This document shows, piece after piece, positions 43,264 to 53,770 of a DNA stretch of 64,000 bases (position 1 is the stretch's first letter; the number at the start of each line of letters is the position of its first letter). This DNA is from Bombyx mori. Taxonomy: Eukaryota; Arthropoda; Insecta; Lepidoptera; Bombycidae. Under the pieces are notes generated by a model. The model searched no databases. It was given only the letters and a program-made list of their open reading frames with translations, and was not told the origin of the DNA. The DNA lies in NCBI RefSeq assembly GCF_030269925.1, contig NC_085120.1, positions 11,621,501-11,685,500 on the forward strand, in the 5' to 3' direction. The translations under genes were made by a program, and so were the position numbers.

Positions 43264-43480
43264 CGGCGTGGACTAAAGAATAAGTCGTCTGGTGCATTCG
43301 TGCTGAGCGATGCACTGGTGTTCGAAGGGTGTGGCAGCCGTTGTAACTATATTGAGACCTTAGAACTTATATTTCAAGGTGGGTGGCGCGTTTACGTTGT
43401 AGATGTCTATGGGCTCCAGTAACCACTTAACACCAGGTGGGCTGTGAGCTCATACACCCATCTAAGCAATAAATAAAAAG
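43264..43480 (+). mobile_element. Bm1 SINE with head, internal deletion
   Basis: The tRNA-like head (TAAAGAATAAGTCGTCTGGTG, GCACTGGTGTTCGAA) is joined directly to GGGTGTGGCAGCCG, skipping the ~190 bp between the B box and the GAAGGGTGGGGC block. The 3' half and an A-rich tail are intact. Confidence 0.88.
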
Positions 43481-43487
43481 AGTATAA

Positions 43488-43644
43488 TCATCATCATCAT
43501 CATCATCATCATTACCCCACAGTCGTCCACTGCTGGACATAGGCTTCTCCCAATCCACACCACTGAGCCCGGTCTTCGACTCTCCCCATCCTTGCCTCCT
43601 TCTTGCCGGCCATCATTCGGAGGTCATCACACCTTCACCTATCG
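43488..43644 (-). pseudogene. RTE-like LINE 3' end with (ATC)n
   Basis: The minus strand reads AQWCGLGEAYVQQWTTVG-stop, preceded at the genomic left by (ATC)8-9 (43488-43513), the RTE-type 3' repeat. Confidence 0.7.
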
Positions 43645-43788
43645 CCTTGAGGTAAGTTCTAAGGTCTCAGTATAGTTATAACGGCTGCCCCACACTTCAA
43701 ACCGAAACGCATTACTGCTTCACGGCAGAAATAGGCAGGGCGGTGGTACCTACCCGTGCGGACTCACAAGAGGTCCTACCACTAGTGA
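43645..43788 (-). mobile_element. Bm1 SINE, 5'-end portion only
   Basis: Minus strand, from CTTGAGGTAAGTTCTAAGG to GGTCCTACCACTAGTGA. The 3' part and tail are missing, so it was broken by later rearrangement. Confidence 0.88.
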
Positions 43789-43851
43789 CTCGTATATAAA
43801 CTACACATTTACAATAACACATATACTGTAAAACGAAGATTTAGAATATTT

Positions 43852-43956
43852 GTGTCTCAAGGTGGGTGGCAGAATTTACATAGTTAATGTCTATGTCAGT
43901 CGATAACCAGATGGGCCATGAGTTTGTCCATCCATCTATATTATAAAAAAAAAAAA
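43852..43956 (+). repeat. Old short Bm1 fragment
   Basis: TGTCTCAAGGTGGGTGGCAG to GTCCATCCATC followed by an A run. Confidence 0.7.
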
Positions 43957-44113
43957 CCATTAAGAAAATAAGAATTCAATGCACGAATTATCTACATATT
44001 CTACATGACTTTACCTGAAACCAATGTTTATTCAAAGTTGTATCCTATTTCGACCGATGATGATATAAATTTCAAGGAGCTCTAGATAAACGGAGTTCAT
44101 CTATAAATAATTT

Positions 44114-44350
44114 ATGAACTTACGTGAAATATATTCTCGTGGACTTTGGACAAAAATCCACAAAACGCGTCCCATGTTTCGCATGAAGCCCGAAATCTTC
44201 GACGCGGCCGACATTATTTACCGGCCGGCCTTAATAAAGTCTCAAGATCAGCATGTTAAGCATCTAGTACCGAACGCGGCAAACTTATGCAGAGTAGGGT
44301 CGCTTCACACGGCTACGCACCTGCTGTTCACAGGGAATTTACATAAATAG
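44114..44350 (+). other. Unrecognised 78-codon open frame
   Basis: An ORF of 78 codons (MNLREIYSRGLWTKIHK start) in a patch richer in CpG than its surroundings. No domain or family recognised. The sequence does not match the repeats in this window. Could be an old exon or chance. Confidence 0.2.
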
Positions 44351-44426
44351 GACCGTAGCGTGGCGACTGCCGTTCGCAAGATCAGGGCTGAGCCGAATTC
44401 GTGTAATATGACATTTTTATGAAAAT

Positions 44427-44981
44427 TAGTGGTTGCCAAGGGGTCTCGGAGACTCGACCATGATTAATTTAAATTATAAGTTTTTTTAGTGCCTTGTTGG
44501 CAGACGAGCTCACGGCCCACCTGATGGTGAGTGGTTACCGTGGCCCATGGACTTCAGCACTTCCAGGGGCAGAGCCAAGCCGCTGCCTACAAACATTACA
44601 TTACATTTTTAAACACTATTATTTTTCTATTGTCACATTTCTATAATCATTGTTCTTTAATCACAGATTTCGGCAAGACTACACTATAGACAAATAATAC
44701 TAAAGACAAACAAAATTAATCTATTCACAAATTGACCACAGACTTTATACTATATTATACTTATAGTTATCTAAGCGTGCATTTGTCAAATACATGGTAG
44801 TGTCTGTAATGTTTTTGTTATTGATTTAATATATTTTTAGGCATAATTTTAAAAAGCTATTACCATTCTGCACACCTTCTTTATATTCTCTATAAGTATG
44901 GGAAATTTCATACTCCTCCGTTCGCGCAATTTTCTTAAAAATGGGTACAAAAAGTTTTTGCTTCACGTTTTAATATAAAGA
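44427..44981 (-). mobile_element. Old Helitron-like element, interrupted by a LINE tail
   Basis: Minus strand. The 3' terminus is degraded (ATTAG for CTAG), while the body (ACCACAGAC, GGGAAATTTCATACTCCTC, CGCGCAATTTTC) and the 5' terminus are recognisable. A LINE tail at 44481-44590 splits it. Confidence 0.7.
44481..44590 (-). mobile_element. LINE 3' tail inserted in the Helitron-like element
   Basis: Complement of the GTAGGCAGCGGCTTGGC ... GCCAACAAGGCAC tail with a T run at the left. Confidence 0.8.
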
Positions 44982-45182
44982 TTTCGGAAATCAACTTTCA
45001 TAAAATACTCTTAAAATTTTACACTAAGTGGAAACCTTGCAAGTTAGTTACTTGATAATTTTTTATGTACGGTACATGACGTTATTGACATTAGAACTAT
45101 CCAGATTGCTATAGAGAAGATTCTTAGAATTTATAGAAAGCCAGATAACTATACGTGAACAAACTGCCACACCCGAAGTGAC

Positions 45183-45320
45183 TGTGCTGAGACCTTAGAA
45201 CTTGTATCTCAGGGCGGGTGGCACATTTACGTTGCAGATGTCTATGGGTTCCGGTAGCCACTTAACAATCAGGTAGGCTGTGGGCTCGTCCACTCATCTA
45301 AGTAATTAAAAAATAAAAAA
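45183..45320 (+). mobile_element. Bm1 SINE, short class, diverged
   Basis: TGTGCTGAGACCTTAGAAC to CCACTCATCTAAGTAATT, A-rich tail. Confidence 0.82.
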
Positions 45321-45677
45321 TAAATTGTTTGTTTCTTCAGTGTGCGAAGTATAAATATAAATATTGTTTTATACAAAATACTACTAGATCTAGCAGAAGG
45401 TAACAGTCCAACAAACTACATAACATTTGACTGATGGTTTTATCTTGATATGACAAAATAAAGATTTATATTATATTATTTGCTCGGTACGAGTAAGCCA
45501 GACGTTTTAGATTTTAAACCACGACAGTTTCATATATCCACATAAATAATATGAGGAAAGAAAAACATGGCAAGTAAGGCGTTGTCACAATACTCCTAGA
45601 GATGATCTGATCCCGCATCAGTTTTATCATATTAATAGTCAGACTATTGTTCACAACATACCCTTTGATCTAAAATC

Positions 45678-45800
45678 GTAACTATACTGAGATCTCAAGG
45701 TGGGTGGCGCATTTACGTTGTAGATGTCTATGGGCTCCAGTAACCATTTAACACCAGGTGGGCTGTGAGCTCGTCCACTAATCTAAGCCATAAAAAAAAA
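45678..45800 (+). mobile_element. Bm1 SINE, short class
   Basis: Starts GTAACTATACTGAGATCTC (an 11-bp deletion joins GAGA to TCTC) and ends TCTAAGCCATAAAAAA. Confidence 0.9.
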
Positions 45801-46096
45801 CTGTAGTCAATTTTAAAGGGCTTATGAAATCATTAGGCCATCCCAAATTTCGACTGGGCACTGACACCCCTAACGCGCAGTCCTAATGTGGTTGTTTTGG
45901 ACAAAACTTATTTATGTTTACGCAACGTGATTTTCTCATGAAAATATTTATGAACTCTTCGTTCTTACATTACTTTCAGTGAAATATGGCTGTAGGAAAT
46001 ATCAGAAAATGAAAAAGGAAACGGGGCTAACCTTCAACATGTTTGCTCAATTAAAATAGTGCTATGAAGTCATGTTTTTATTAGGAAGAGGCCGTA

Positions 46097-46495
46097 ATGA
46101 AGAGTCGATCAATTGGCAGAGATATAAACAACAACAACAAGCCTTTTCATGACATTGGTACTGGTATAATGAGGCTAAGACGTGTTTACACTAGATTACA
46201 TTTCTGTAGCAATGCAGAACTAATAAGAAGAGCTAATATTGTCGGATGGCTCGGGAATGTAGTACGTATGGAGCAGGATCGGGCTGTAAAACTAGTGTAC
46301 GCAGGTGTACCGGAGGGACGCCGTCCCGTAAGGAGGCCCAAGTACCGCTGGTCTGCCGCTGTGGAAGGAAATTTACGTGAGCTCCAAGTGTCGGACTGGC
46401 AAGGTGCTGTGCAACGCAGGGACGAATGGCAAAGTTTATTGTTGGAGGCCAAGACGCACTACGGGGTCATAGCGCCAGCTCAGTATCAGTAGCAG
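46097..46495 (+). pseudogene. LINE C-terminal fragment, 131-codon open frame
   Basis: The frame reads LRRVYTRLHFCSNAELIRRA, IVGWLGNVVRMEQDRAVKL, GVPEGRRPVRRPKYRW, NLRELQVSDWQGAVQRRDEW and AKTHYGVIAPAQYQ-stop. The GHV-type WLGNVVRM, GRPR-type and DW...DR.EW motifs are those of the C-terminal extension of insect non-LTR reverse transcriptases. The catalytic domain is absent. The subfamily differs from the EAYVQQW copies. The frame is open over its whole length, so it is probably not very old. Confidence 0.7.
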
Positions 46496-47087
46496 TATAT
46501 TGTCAGCAGTCAGAAAAATTTAAATATTGGATTTGGATGAAGTAGGTGATGATGAATAGGAAAATATTTTCTCTTGCTTAATAACAATCAAATATGTTTG
46601 CATTTTTTTTTCTAATCGCATTCTCCAGGAATGGGGCGACTTGGCTCTGGGAACTAATGCAATTGCGACATTGAAAATTTTAAACTGTTAACCGTGTGGG
46701 CTATGGGCTATGTGTTTTTTTTTCTTATAGAATAAATTTGAAAAATAAATTTAACACTTCCACTGCTTACTGTTATTTGTACTTCCAACAAAGCGAAATA
46801 TGAGTCAACAATATGTCTGATCACCAGCAATTTCGTATCTAATGAACACTGAAAACTCGTAGCAAATGCTTCCTATGAATTAAAAGACCTGCTTTCGTAC
46901 CACATCATCTTTACGGTAAGTCCCATCTAGCAATTACCAATACACCACCCTTTTTTGTTAGATGGCAACAGACTATAAGTGTACCTGGCGTAAGTTGTTT
47001 CTTCGTACCTTCGTTTGATTTCGCATTTTTGGAGCCACCTGGCTCATCCAAAAGTCCTTAAATATTTTATACTTTATTTTTATTTTT
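46496..47087. other. No recognised feature
   Basis: AT-rich stretch without recognisable repeats or coding sequence. Confidence 0.4.
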
Positions 47088-47725
47088 AGAGAGAGAGAGA
47101 GAGAATATACTTTATTGCACACCAACACAATTTACATTAAAAAAAAAACAGTCAAAAACACATATCGACGCCTGAAAGGCAAACGTGACTAAGCGACAAT
47201 GCGTGAACTTTACAGTAGACTAATTTAAAGTTGAAATACCTGAACACAAAATTTATTTTAACGAATCTACCTGTAGTAGAATCTAGCTAGTAGCTGTAGG
47301 ATTGAAATGATTTTAATAGACCTGGAAATATATATTTTTTGCGCATCGAATATGGTTATTGCCTATCATTTATGTACAAATCAGTTATTGTCGCTTAGTC
47401 ACGTTTGCCTTTCAAGCGTCGATATGTACAATAGGCGGTCTTATCGCTAAAAGCGATCTCTTGAAGACAACCGTTTTATTTACAGAAATTCTGTAAAAGA
47501 TAAGAATATAGCAGGTATGTTGTGGTGTACCATAGACAATACATTATTATAGAAAATATATACAAATAATAAACAGATATATACCGTTTACATAATATTA
47601 CATATACCAATATACATACTTACATACAATACATACTAATATACTTACACACACATAATAAATCAACAGTATGGAAATGATAAATGATAATGATTCAACA
47701 AACAGCACTAAGCAGATAAGTAGTG
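47088..47725 (-). mobile_element. Non-LTR-type element 3' region, (GA)n end, carrying a MITE
   Basis: Complement of the element at 32240-32944: (GA)n, CTTTATTGCACACCAAC, then after an insertion ACAATAGGCGGTCTTATCGC, GAAGACAACCG and the TATACCGTTTACATAATATT region. The insertion at 47161-47426 is a MITE absent from the sister copy. Confidence 0.65.
47161..47426. mobile_element. 266-bp MITE with 38-bp terminal inverted repeats
   Basis: The left end (CATATCGACGCCTGAAAGGC..., 47161-47198) and the complement of the right end (47389-47426) match at 37 of 38 positions. No coding capacity. The flanks fit a TA or ATA target, consistent with a Tc1/mariner-type MITE but not proven. Confidence 0.85.
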
Positions 47726-48180
47726 TTCCTTCACCATTCTTTTAAAACAGTTTAAAATTGGAGCACTTCTCACTGCACTGCATTTTTACTGGGTGTGGGT
47801 GAATTTACAACCCAAGGTTTTAACTAAAACCTACAGACACAACCGATATACAACTAAGCATGCCTTAAATTCATATGAGGCGGACATCTCAATTGTCTTA
47901 TCAGTTGCGTGCCGGGAGAAATACCAAGTGTTGGCTAATATTATTTTTGAGGCTACCTAAAACGTATCTGGATTTTTATAGTTTTCCTATTAACAGGCCT
48001 TTATTGGGTGAACCAACTGATTTGTACGGTATAATTGAATCCATTGAATTCAAGTGAAATCCGGTCATAAATCCAGTTTCCAACGTTTATAGTGGACACA
48101 GATTACATTGGATTTTGATTCACGTAGATGTCTCCGTAATGATGGTAAAATGAGTAATTAACTAGTCTTTATTATTATTA

Positions 48181-48528
48181 TTTTATTGCCCTTGTAGGTA
48201 GACGAGCACACGGCCCACCTCATGGTGAGTGGTTACCGTCGCCCATGGACTTCAGCAATGCCAGAGGCAGAGCCAACCCGATGCCTACCGTTTAGTACTC
48301 TCCACAAGCCTCTTTTAAAGAAGGACATGTCATAGCGCTCTGGAAACACCGTGGAGGGGAGCTCATTCCATAGCCGGATGGTACGTGGCAAAAAATACCT
48401 CTGGAAACGCAATGTCGATGAACGCAGCGGTTCCAGATAATATGGATGAGCTCTGCTCCGATGGCGGGAGGTGCGATGATAAAAAGGAGATGAGGGGATC
48501 ATCACAAACAATTCCTCAGAGCATTCCC
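48181..48528 (-). mobile_element. 5'-truncated LINE, 3' coding end plus tail
   Basis: The minus-strand frame reads SPFYHRTSRHRSRAHPYYLE, STLRFQRYFLPRTIRLWNEL and FPERYDMSFFKRGLWRVLNG, into the 3' UTR and a T-rich tail. Open to its end and the best-preserved C-terminus of this family here; it serves as a reference for 23117-23824. Confidence 0.85.
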
Positions 48529-48868
48529 ATATTCATATTCTAGTTCTATGCGCCCTGTTGACATAAAACTCTCTGCAGTTTACGGAAGGATTTTCGCATT
48601 ATTATCAACACCAGTGTTATGTCGTCTAATACAAAGCCACAAAGGTAGCAAACACCTTCCCGTCTATTGTTGCTGCGAACGGTGGACATCCGATATATTA
48701 ATACAATGTGGTGCATTCATGTTGCTTTGGACCCAGTGGCGCGGAAAATGGTACGGATCCTACATACTCTTGCATCAACACTGACGTAAATTTTCAAACT
48801 TTACTATTAATAAATAGATAGATAAATAATCAGAGATTACCCATAGCCATTTGGCCACAATTATTTTA

Positions 48869-49008
48869 ATTTTTTTTTTTGCTTAGATGGGTGGACGAGC
48901 TCACAGCCCACCTAATGTTAAGTGGGTACTGGAGCCCATAGACATCTACAACGTAAATGCGCCACCCACCTTGAGATATAAGTTCTAAAGTCTCAGTATA
49001 GTTACAAT
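48869..49008 (-). mobile_element. Bm1 SINE, short class
   Basis: Minus strand: T run, GAGCTCACAGCCCACC, ends TCTCAGTATAGTTACAA, the same truncation point as the plus-strand short class. Confidence 0.9.
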
Positions 49009-49130
49009 GTACTGTTACAAATAGAATTCCCCTAACTGTCGAAACTGATGCACATGCAAAGACTGATGCACATGCGTTTAAATATCTACCTATATATATA
49101 TATATCTATCAGCCCACAGACGTCCGACTC

Positions 49131-49425
49131 GACGATATATATATATAATTGAATTGCTGTTCCTTAGTCTCGCTAAAACTCGAGAATGGCTTGACCGATT
49201 TGGCTAATTTTGGCCTTGAATTATTTGTGGAAGTCCAGAGAAGGTTTAAAAGGTAGGTAAATATGAAAATGCTCGGAATTAAATAAAAATAACAATTTTG
49301 TTTTTCCTTTGATGGGGGACACATGTCGGACGGATTCGTTTTGTTTGTTTTAAGTTTATTTTATACAAAAGTTTAGGTCTTTTATTTATCGATTGAGGTA
49401 CTACGAAGTCTACCGGGTCAGATAG
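49131..49425 (+). mobile_element. Helitron-like element, family 2
   Basis: A 5' AT-rich start followed by TGAATTGCTGTTCCTTAGTC, CTCGCTAAAACTCGAGAATG, AAGTCCAGAGAAGG and the 3' end CTACGAAGTC...GGGTCAGATAG before T. This is a common lepidopteran Helitron-type sequence. The terminal CTAG has become ATAG. A scrap of RTE 3' end (CAGCCCACAGACGTCC) lies just to the left at 49109-49124. Confidence 0.65.
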
Positions 49426-49971
49426 TAAACAAATATAGATAACTTTAAAACAAAAAGGTACTCAACCTGTTCGCCAGACGAATGTTTTCGAGATGTGTGA
49501 ATTGAACCTACAAACATAGGTCTATGAGTCATAGAAATGCTGATTGACTAGATAGTACAGTACCATCTAGCCAGTCAGTATTTGCCTAGATATTATATTG
49601 ACGATCAAAATATTTTCAGATAATCAGACCAGAACCTAGTCAGATTCAGATCTATTCCAAAACATGTTTTGTATCATCTGTTTCATAATCTATGATGTGT
49701 ATCGTAATTGAATTTATTTCCCGGGACACAATCAAACGTTCATCTTATTTCAGGTGTCATTCACGAATATTTTATTGCTTTTATTCCATTAATTGTTTCA
49801 TTATTGTCGATGGACTTTTGTCTGGTTGCCAGTACCTATTGCGAAGTATATATGCGAATACAGGATGATTCTTTCGAATAATTATTTATACTTTTTTCAC
49901 TAATAACAAACTCTCTTTCTCTTCATCGTGAATCTGTATTAAATACGTATTCAATTAGAAAGAAAAAAAAT

Positions 49972-50046
49972 GTTGATGGGGCACACCTGCATAATCGCAT
50001 CCCAAGAAAAATCGTTGATGGGGAACACCTGCATAATCACATCCCT
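49972..50046. repeat. Two ~32-bp direct repeats
   Basis: GTTGATGGGG, ACACCTGCATAATC, CATCCC occur twice (49972-50005 and 50014-50046) with two differences. Confidence 0.8.
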
Positions 50047-50299
50047 TGATACGAGTGCATCAAGTATCTTAATTTTTAAACCACGATCACTTCATAAACA
50101 TTTTAGAAAAGGGTAGGATTATAATGAGAATGATAATATATAACAAATACAGAAAATACAAGAAATAAAGTTCTTTACAGTAATAGATGAAATTGTATAA
50201 TATTATTTTAAATACAACTTTGAAAATCAGGATGCTTTGCTATTGACAATAGTACTTTTAGTATTACTGTACATTATATTCTTCCTATTCGTACACTCT

Positions 50300-50660
50300 T
50301 GACAGAGTGGTCGTGGTCATGCATCAGTCGGATCCTGCAATACCGATGCTCTCGCGATGCGACGCCATGTGGCACGATGTTTCGCAGAGTGAGAGCAAAC
50401 ATTTATGTTGGAGTGAGTAACAGATTTTATGAGGTCGGTCCATCGTGTTGGAGATCGTCCGCGAGATATTTTGCCCTCGACTTTCCCTTGCATCACCAAC
50501 CGCTCAATGGAATCCTCATTACGAGTGATGTGCCCGAAGAACTTGAGGATTCGTAATTGGACTGTTGACGATAGTCTCTCCTTGATGTTGAGCTCTTTCA
50601 GGATCGAAATGTTGGTACGGTGCGCGGTCCACGGAATTCTGAAGAGACGTACATTATATA
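50300..50660 (-). pseudogene. LINE C-terminal fragment (GKVEG...RW family)
   Basis: The minus strand reads FGHITRNEDSIERL, VMQGKVEGKISRGRSPTRWT and ATWRRIARASVLQDPTDA-stop, collinear with 30090-30325. Upstream codons are partly frameshifted. Confidence 0.7.
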
Positions 50661-51214
50661 TCAGACTGTTTTAAGTCACTTTCTGTAAACTGAGACTCCC
50701 TGTCGGTCACTTCATAAATTGAATGTATATTATTCAGGAAAGTTTTATGACCGGCAGTTCATATTACTTTATTGACAAGTAAAGAATTGCTATTTGATTT
50801 AACATTAATTTGTACATTTTCGGAACGATCTTTCAGCCATTTTATTATAATATTTTTAGTTTTAGTGAAACAAATAAATGCTTTGCTATATTCAGGATAA
50901 TTGTACTTATCCGTATGGACTTACAATACGCTCTGACACCGATAATTACTCAAACTAAGGATATCCGATTACAAAAGACGTACTATTGTTCAGACCACGT
51001 CCATAATTACTTAGAAAAACATTGTATCTATCTCAGGGACGATCTATCCGTACAATTACATTGAGTGTATTATCTGTTAGTTTCCGAATGCTATCCAATT
51101 GATACAATACTAACAGAATTATATTAATGAGGTGAGCTACCATGTTCAGAGTTATATATTGTTTGATTTGATATTAGTTGACTAGCTTGGTAGTTTATAT
51201 ATAGATAAATAACA

Positions 51215-51285
51215 CTTCGTGACTGGTGACCGCGAACCGGAAGATGTAGCGTGGGTAGGTAGGCCTCCCACAAGATGGACGGACG
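51215..51285 (+). pseudogene. RTE-like LINE fragment, left of Bm1
   Basis: The plus strand reads DREPEDVAWVGRPPTRWTDD, the RTE C-terminal signature. It is interrupted by the Bm1 at 51294 and continues at 51736. Confidence 0.7.
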
Positions 51286-51293
51286 ACCATTTG

Positions 51294-51727
51294 TGTCGTC
51301 GTGGCCTAAAGGATAAGACGTCCGGTGCATTCGTTTTGAGCGATGCACCGAAGTTCGAATCCCAGGCGGGTACCAATTTTTCTAATGAAATATAATACGT
51401 ACTCAACAAATGTTCACGATTGATTTCCACGGTGAAGAATGAAATCGTGTAATAAAAATCAAACCCGCAAAATTATAATTTGCGTATGATGGTAGGACTT
51501 CTTGTGAGTCCACGCGGATAGGTACCACCGCCCTGTCTATTTCTGCCGTGAAGCAGTAATGCGTTTCGGTCTGAAGGGTAGGGCAGTCGTTGTAACTATA
51601 CTGAGATCTTAGAACTTATATCTCAAGGTGGGTGGCGCATTTACGTTGTAGATGTCTATGGGCTCCAGTAACCACTTAACACCAGGAGGGCTGTGAGCTC
51701 ATCCACCCATATAAGCAATAAAAAAAA
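51294..51727 (+). mobile_element. Full-length Bm1 SINE
   Basis: The only copy here that runs from the tRNA-like head (CGTGGCCTAAAGGATAAG, B-box region AAGTTCGAATCCC) through the complete body to a CAATAAAAAAA tail, about 434 bp. Flanks ACCATTTG (51286-51293) and ACCTATTG (51728-51735) look like a mutated 8-bp target duplication. It splits an RTE fragment. The B box has lost one base of the usual GGTGTTCGAATCCCGC. Confidence 0.93.
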
Positions 51728-51735
51728 ACCTATTG

Positions 51736-51845
51736 AGGTTCACGAAGATCCGCTGGATGCAAGCAGCACAGGACTGATCGTTGCGGCGAGGCTTGTCGGA
51801 GGACTATGTCCAACAGTGGACGTCTGTGGGCTGATAGAATATATA
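51736..51845 (+). pseudogene. RTE-like LINE 3' end, right of Bm1
   Basis: FTKIRWMQAAQD, then (with a stop) SEDYVQQWTSVG-stop, followed by an AT-rich 3' repeat. Continues the 51215-51285 reading. Confidence 0.7.
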
Positions 51846-51918
51846 GAACAAGAAAACAACTGCTGTTCACATCGAAACTTCCAATAGCGATATTTCACTA
51901 CATACATACTCTAACAGT

Positions 51919-52136
51919 TTTTTTTTGTTGTTGATTAGATGGTTACTGGAGCCCATAGACATCTACAACGTAAATGCGCCACATACCTTGATATATAGTT
52001 CAAAGGTCTCAGTATAGTCACAACGGCTGCCCAACCCTTCAATCCGAAACGCATTACTGCTTCACGGTAGAAATAGGCAGGGAGGTTGTACCTACCCGTG
52101 CGGACTCACAAGAGGTCCTACCACCAGTAAAAAACC
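51919..52136 (-). mobile_element. Bm1 SINE, long class, with 15-bp TSD
   Basis: Minus strand, missing part of its 3' region (jumps from the T run into GATTAGATGGTTACTGG). ACATACTCTAACAGT at 51904-51918 is repeated exactly at 52137-52151, a perfect 15-bp target-site duplication. Confidence 0.93.
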
Positions 52137-52151
52137 ACATACTCTAACAGT

Positions 52152-53216
52152 ATTTACGAAAGCAATTCGTGATTGGGATGCCAAAACAGGTGACTGTACA
52201 ACATGCATTTTCAGAAACACGCTAAAACCACTTTTGATACGTAGATAAATGTTAAAGCAGCATTTAATTACGTTGGAAGTCTTCGAAGAAACTCCGGTAC
52301 ACGAGGCAATTTAATTCAAAACAATATTAGGCAAACTTCTACATACGATAATTGCTTTAGGTGACACAACTACGACTAACATCCATGCAAATGATTATAC
52401 AGCCACGCTTCATGAATTACTTCGGATAGATGGGTCTAGAGCAAGAAATTTGGAGTAAGTCAGTTTGGTATCGACTTTGCAATGACATCATGCCCCCTCA
52501 CACTGGTAGCTCTTTTAAAATTTTAATCGGATTCTACTATAATTCCTGTTTATCTTCTGATCATGATTCTGCTTATCTCTGCACCGCTCCTAAGTGCCTT
52601 AAGATTGGCATCTAATATATTTGTCTCACAGCAAAATTAATAAACACTTCATATGCCTGCTATGAAGCCATCATACAATATATTTGAGACTTCGGCTGTC
52701 GGCGTCTTTCAGACTAAAATGTTTATGGATTCTAGTAACCACTCAACACTAAATGGACTTTGAATTCATCTGAGAAGAAATACCACCCAAATGAAACCCA
52801 ATAAAACCCACCTAATGAAATTGATGAAAGTAATGTTTATCGTAGAAATACAGAAACTTCTTGTCCCACTTGGTAAAAAATTGTGACGGTAGCTCATTGA
52901 TGGCTTTTCGTTGACACAGAAAAAGCTTATTTACCTTCTGCCGCATGTTTGCACTGTGACTGTGCTCTCAATGTGCACATTGTGTCCGTTTGCGTGCACA
53001 TAAACATTTGCATTGGATAATTAGATTCGGAGCACTCCACCGAACTGGGAACTTTGTGAACGCATCCTAGGGCACTTGCAAGTTTATGTGGTAATATAAG
53101 TTTTCAATTTCGAAAGGGTACGAACTTGTTTGTTTGGTGGTAGAAGGCTTAGAAAATAGTAACGCGCCTTAGATGGATAAATAAGCTCTCGGCTCTAATG
53201 ATGTTAAATAATTATC
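52152..53216. other. Mostly unrecognised; old Bm1 scraps
   Basis: A diverged Bm1 piece lies near 52700-52775 (TTTATGGATTCTAGTAACC). The rest shows no recognised feature. Confidence 0.4.
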
Positions 53217-53459
53217 ACTGGTGGTAGGACCTCTTGTGTGTCCGCGCGGGTAGGTACCACCACCCTCCCTATTTCTGTCGTGAAGCAGTAATGCGTTTCG
53301 GTTTGAAGGGTGGGGCAGCCGTTGTAACTATACTGAGACCCTTAGAACTTACTTTTTAAGGTGGGTGGCGCATTTACGTTGTAGATGTCTATGGGCTCCA
53401 GTAACCACTTAACACCAGGTGGGCTGTGAGTTCGTCCACCCATCTAAACGATAAAAAAA
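53217..53459 (+). mobile_element. Bm1 SINE, 5'-truncated (long class)
   Basis: Starts ACTGGTGGTAGGACCTC and ends CCATCTAAACGATAAAAAAA. Confidence 0.93.
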
Positions 53460-53479
53460 TATTTTTTGAAGCCAATAGT

Positions 53480-53770
53480 CGTCACAAGAAACCTCAAATG
53501 CCACGACTTGTCCTGAAAGATGAGGTTGGGGCTGTAGCCATCACAGAACACAAGATATTTCACAGATGCCTAAATATCGCTTACGGCATTTTTAAGATAA
53601 GCTTGCATATATATAAGTTCCGAACAACAACATTCGGAGCTTCGATCTACCGAGCAATATCACCCGCTCGGTGGAAGATCTTCCCTTTGTCATATACATC
53701 CACAAGTTGGAAGTCTAAAGATGATTGTACATCGACTTGGCTTGACTTCCTCTTAAATCGACATTGACTG
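53480..53770 (+). repeat. Dispersed repeat of unknown class, copy 2 (longest)
   Basis: Contains AAGCTTGCATATATATAAG, TTCCGAACAACAACATTCGG, CTACCGAGCAATATCACCC and GGTGGAAGATCTTCCC, shared with 23825-23935 and the complement of 38285-38346. One frame (53426-53767) is open and may reflect old coding sequence (KFRTTTFGASIYRAISPARW), but I cannot assign it. Confidence 0.5.
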
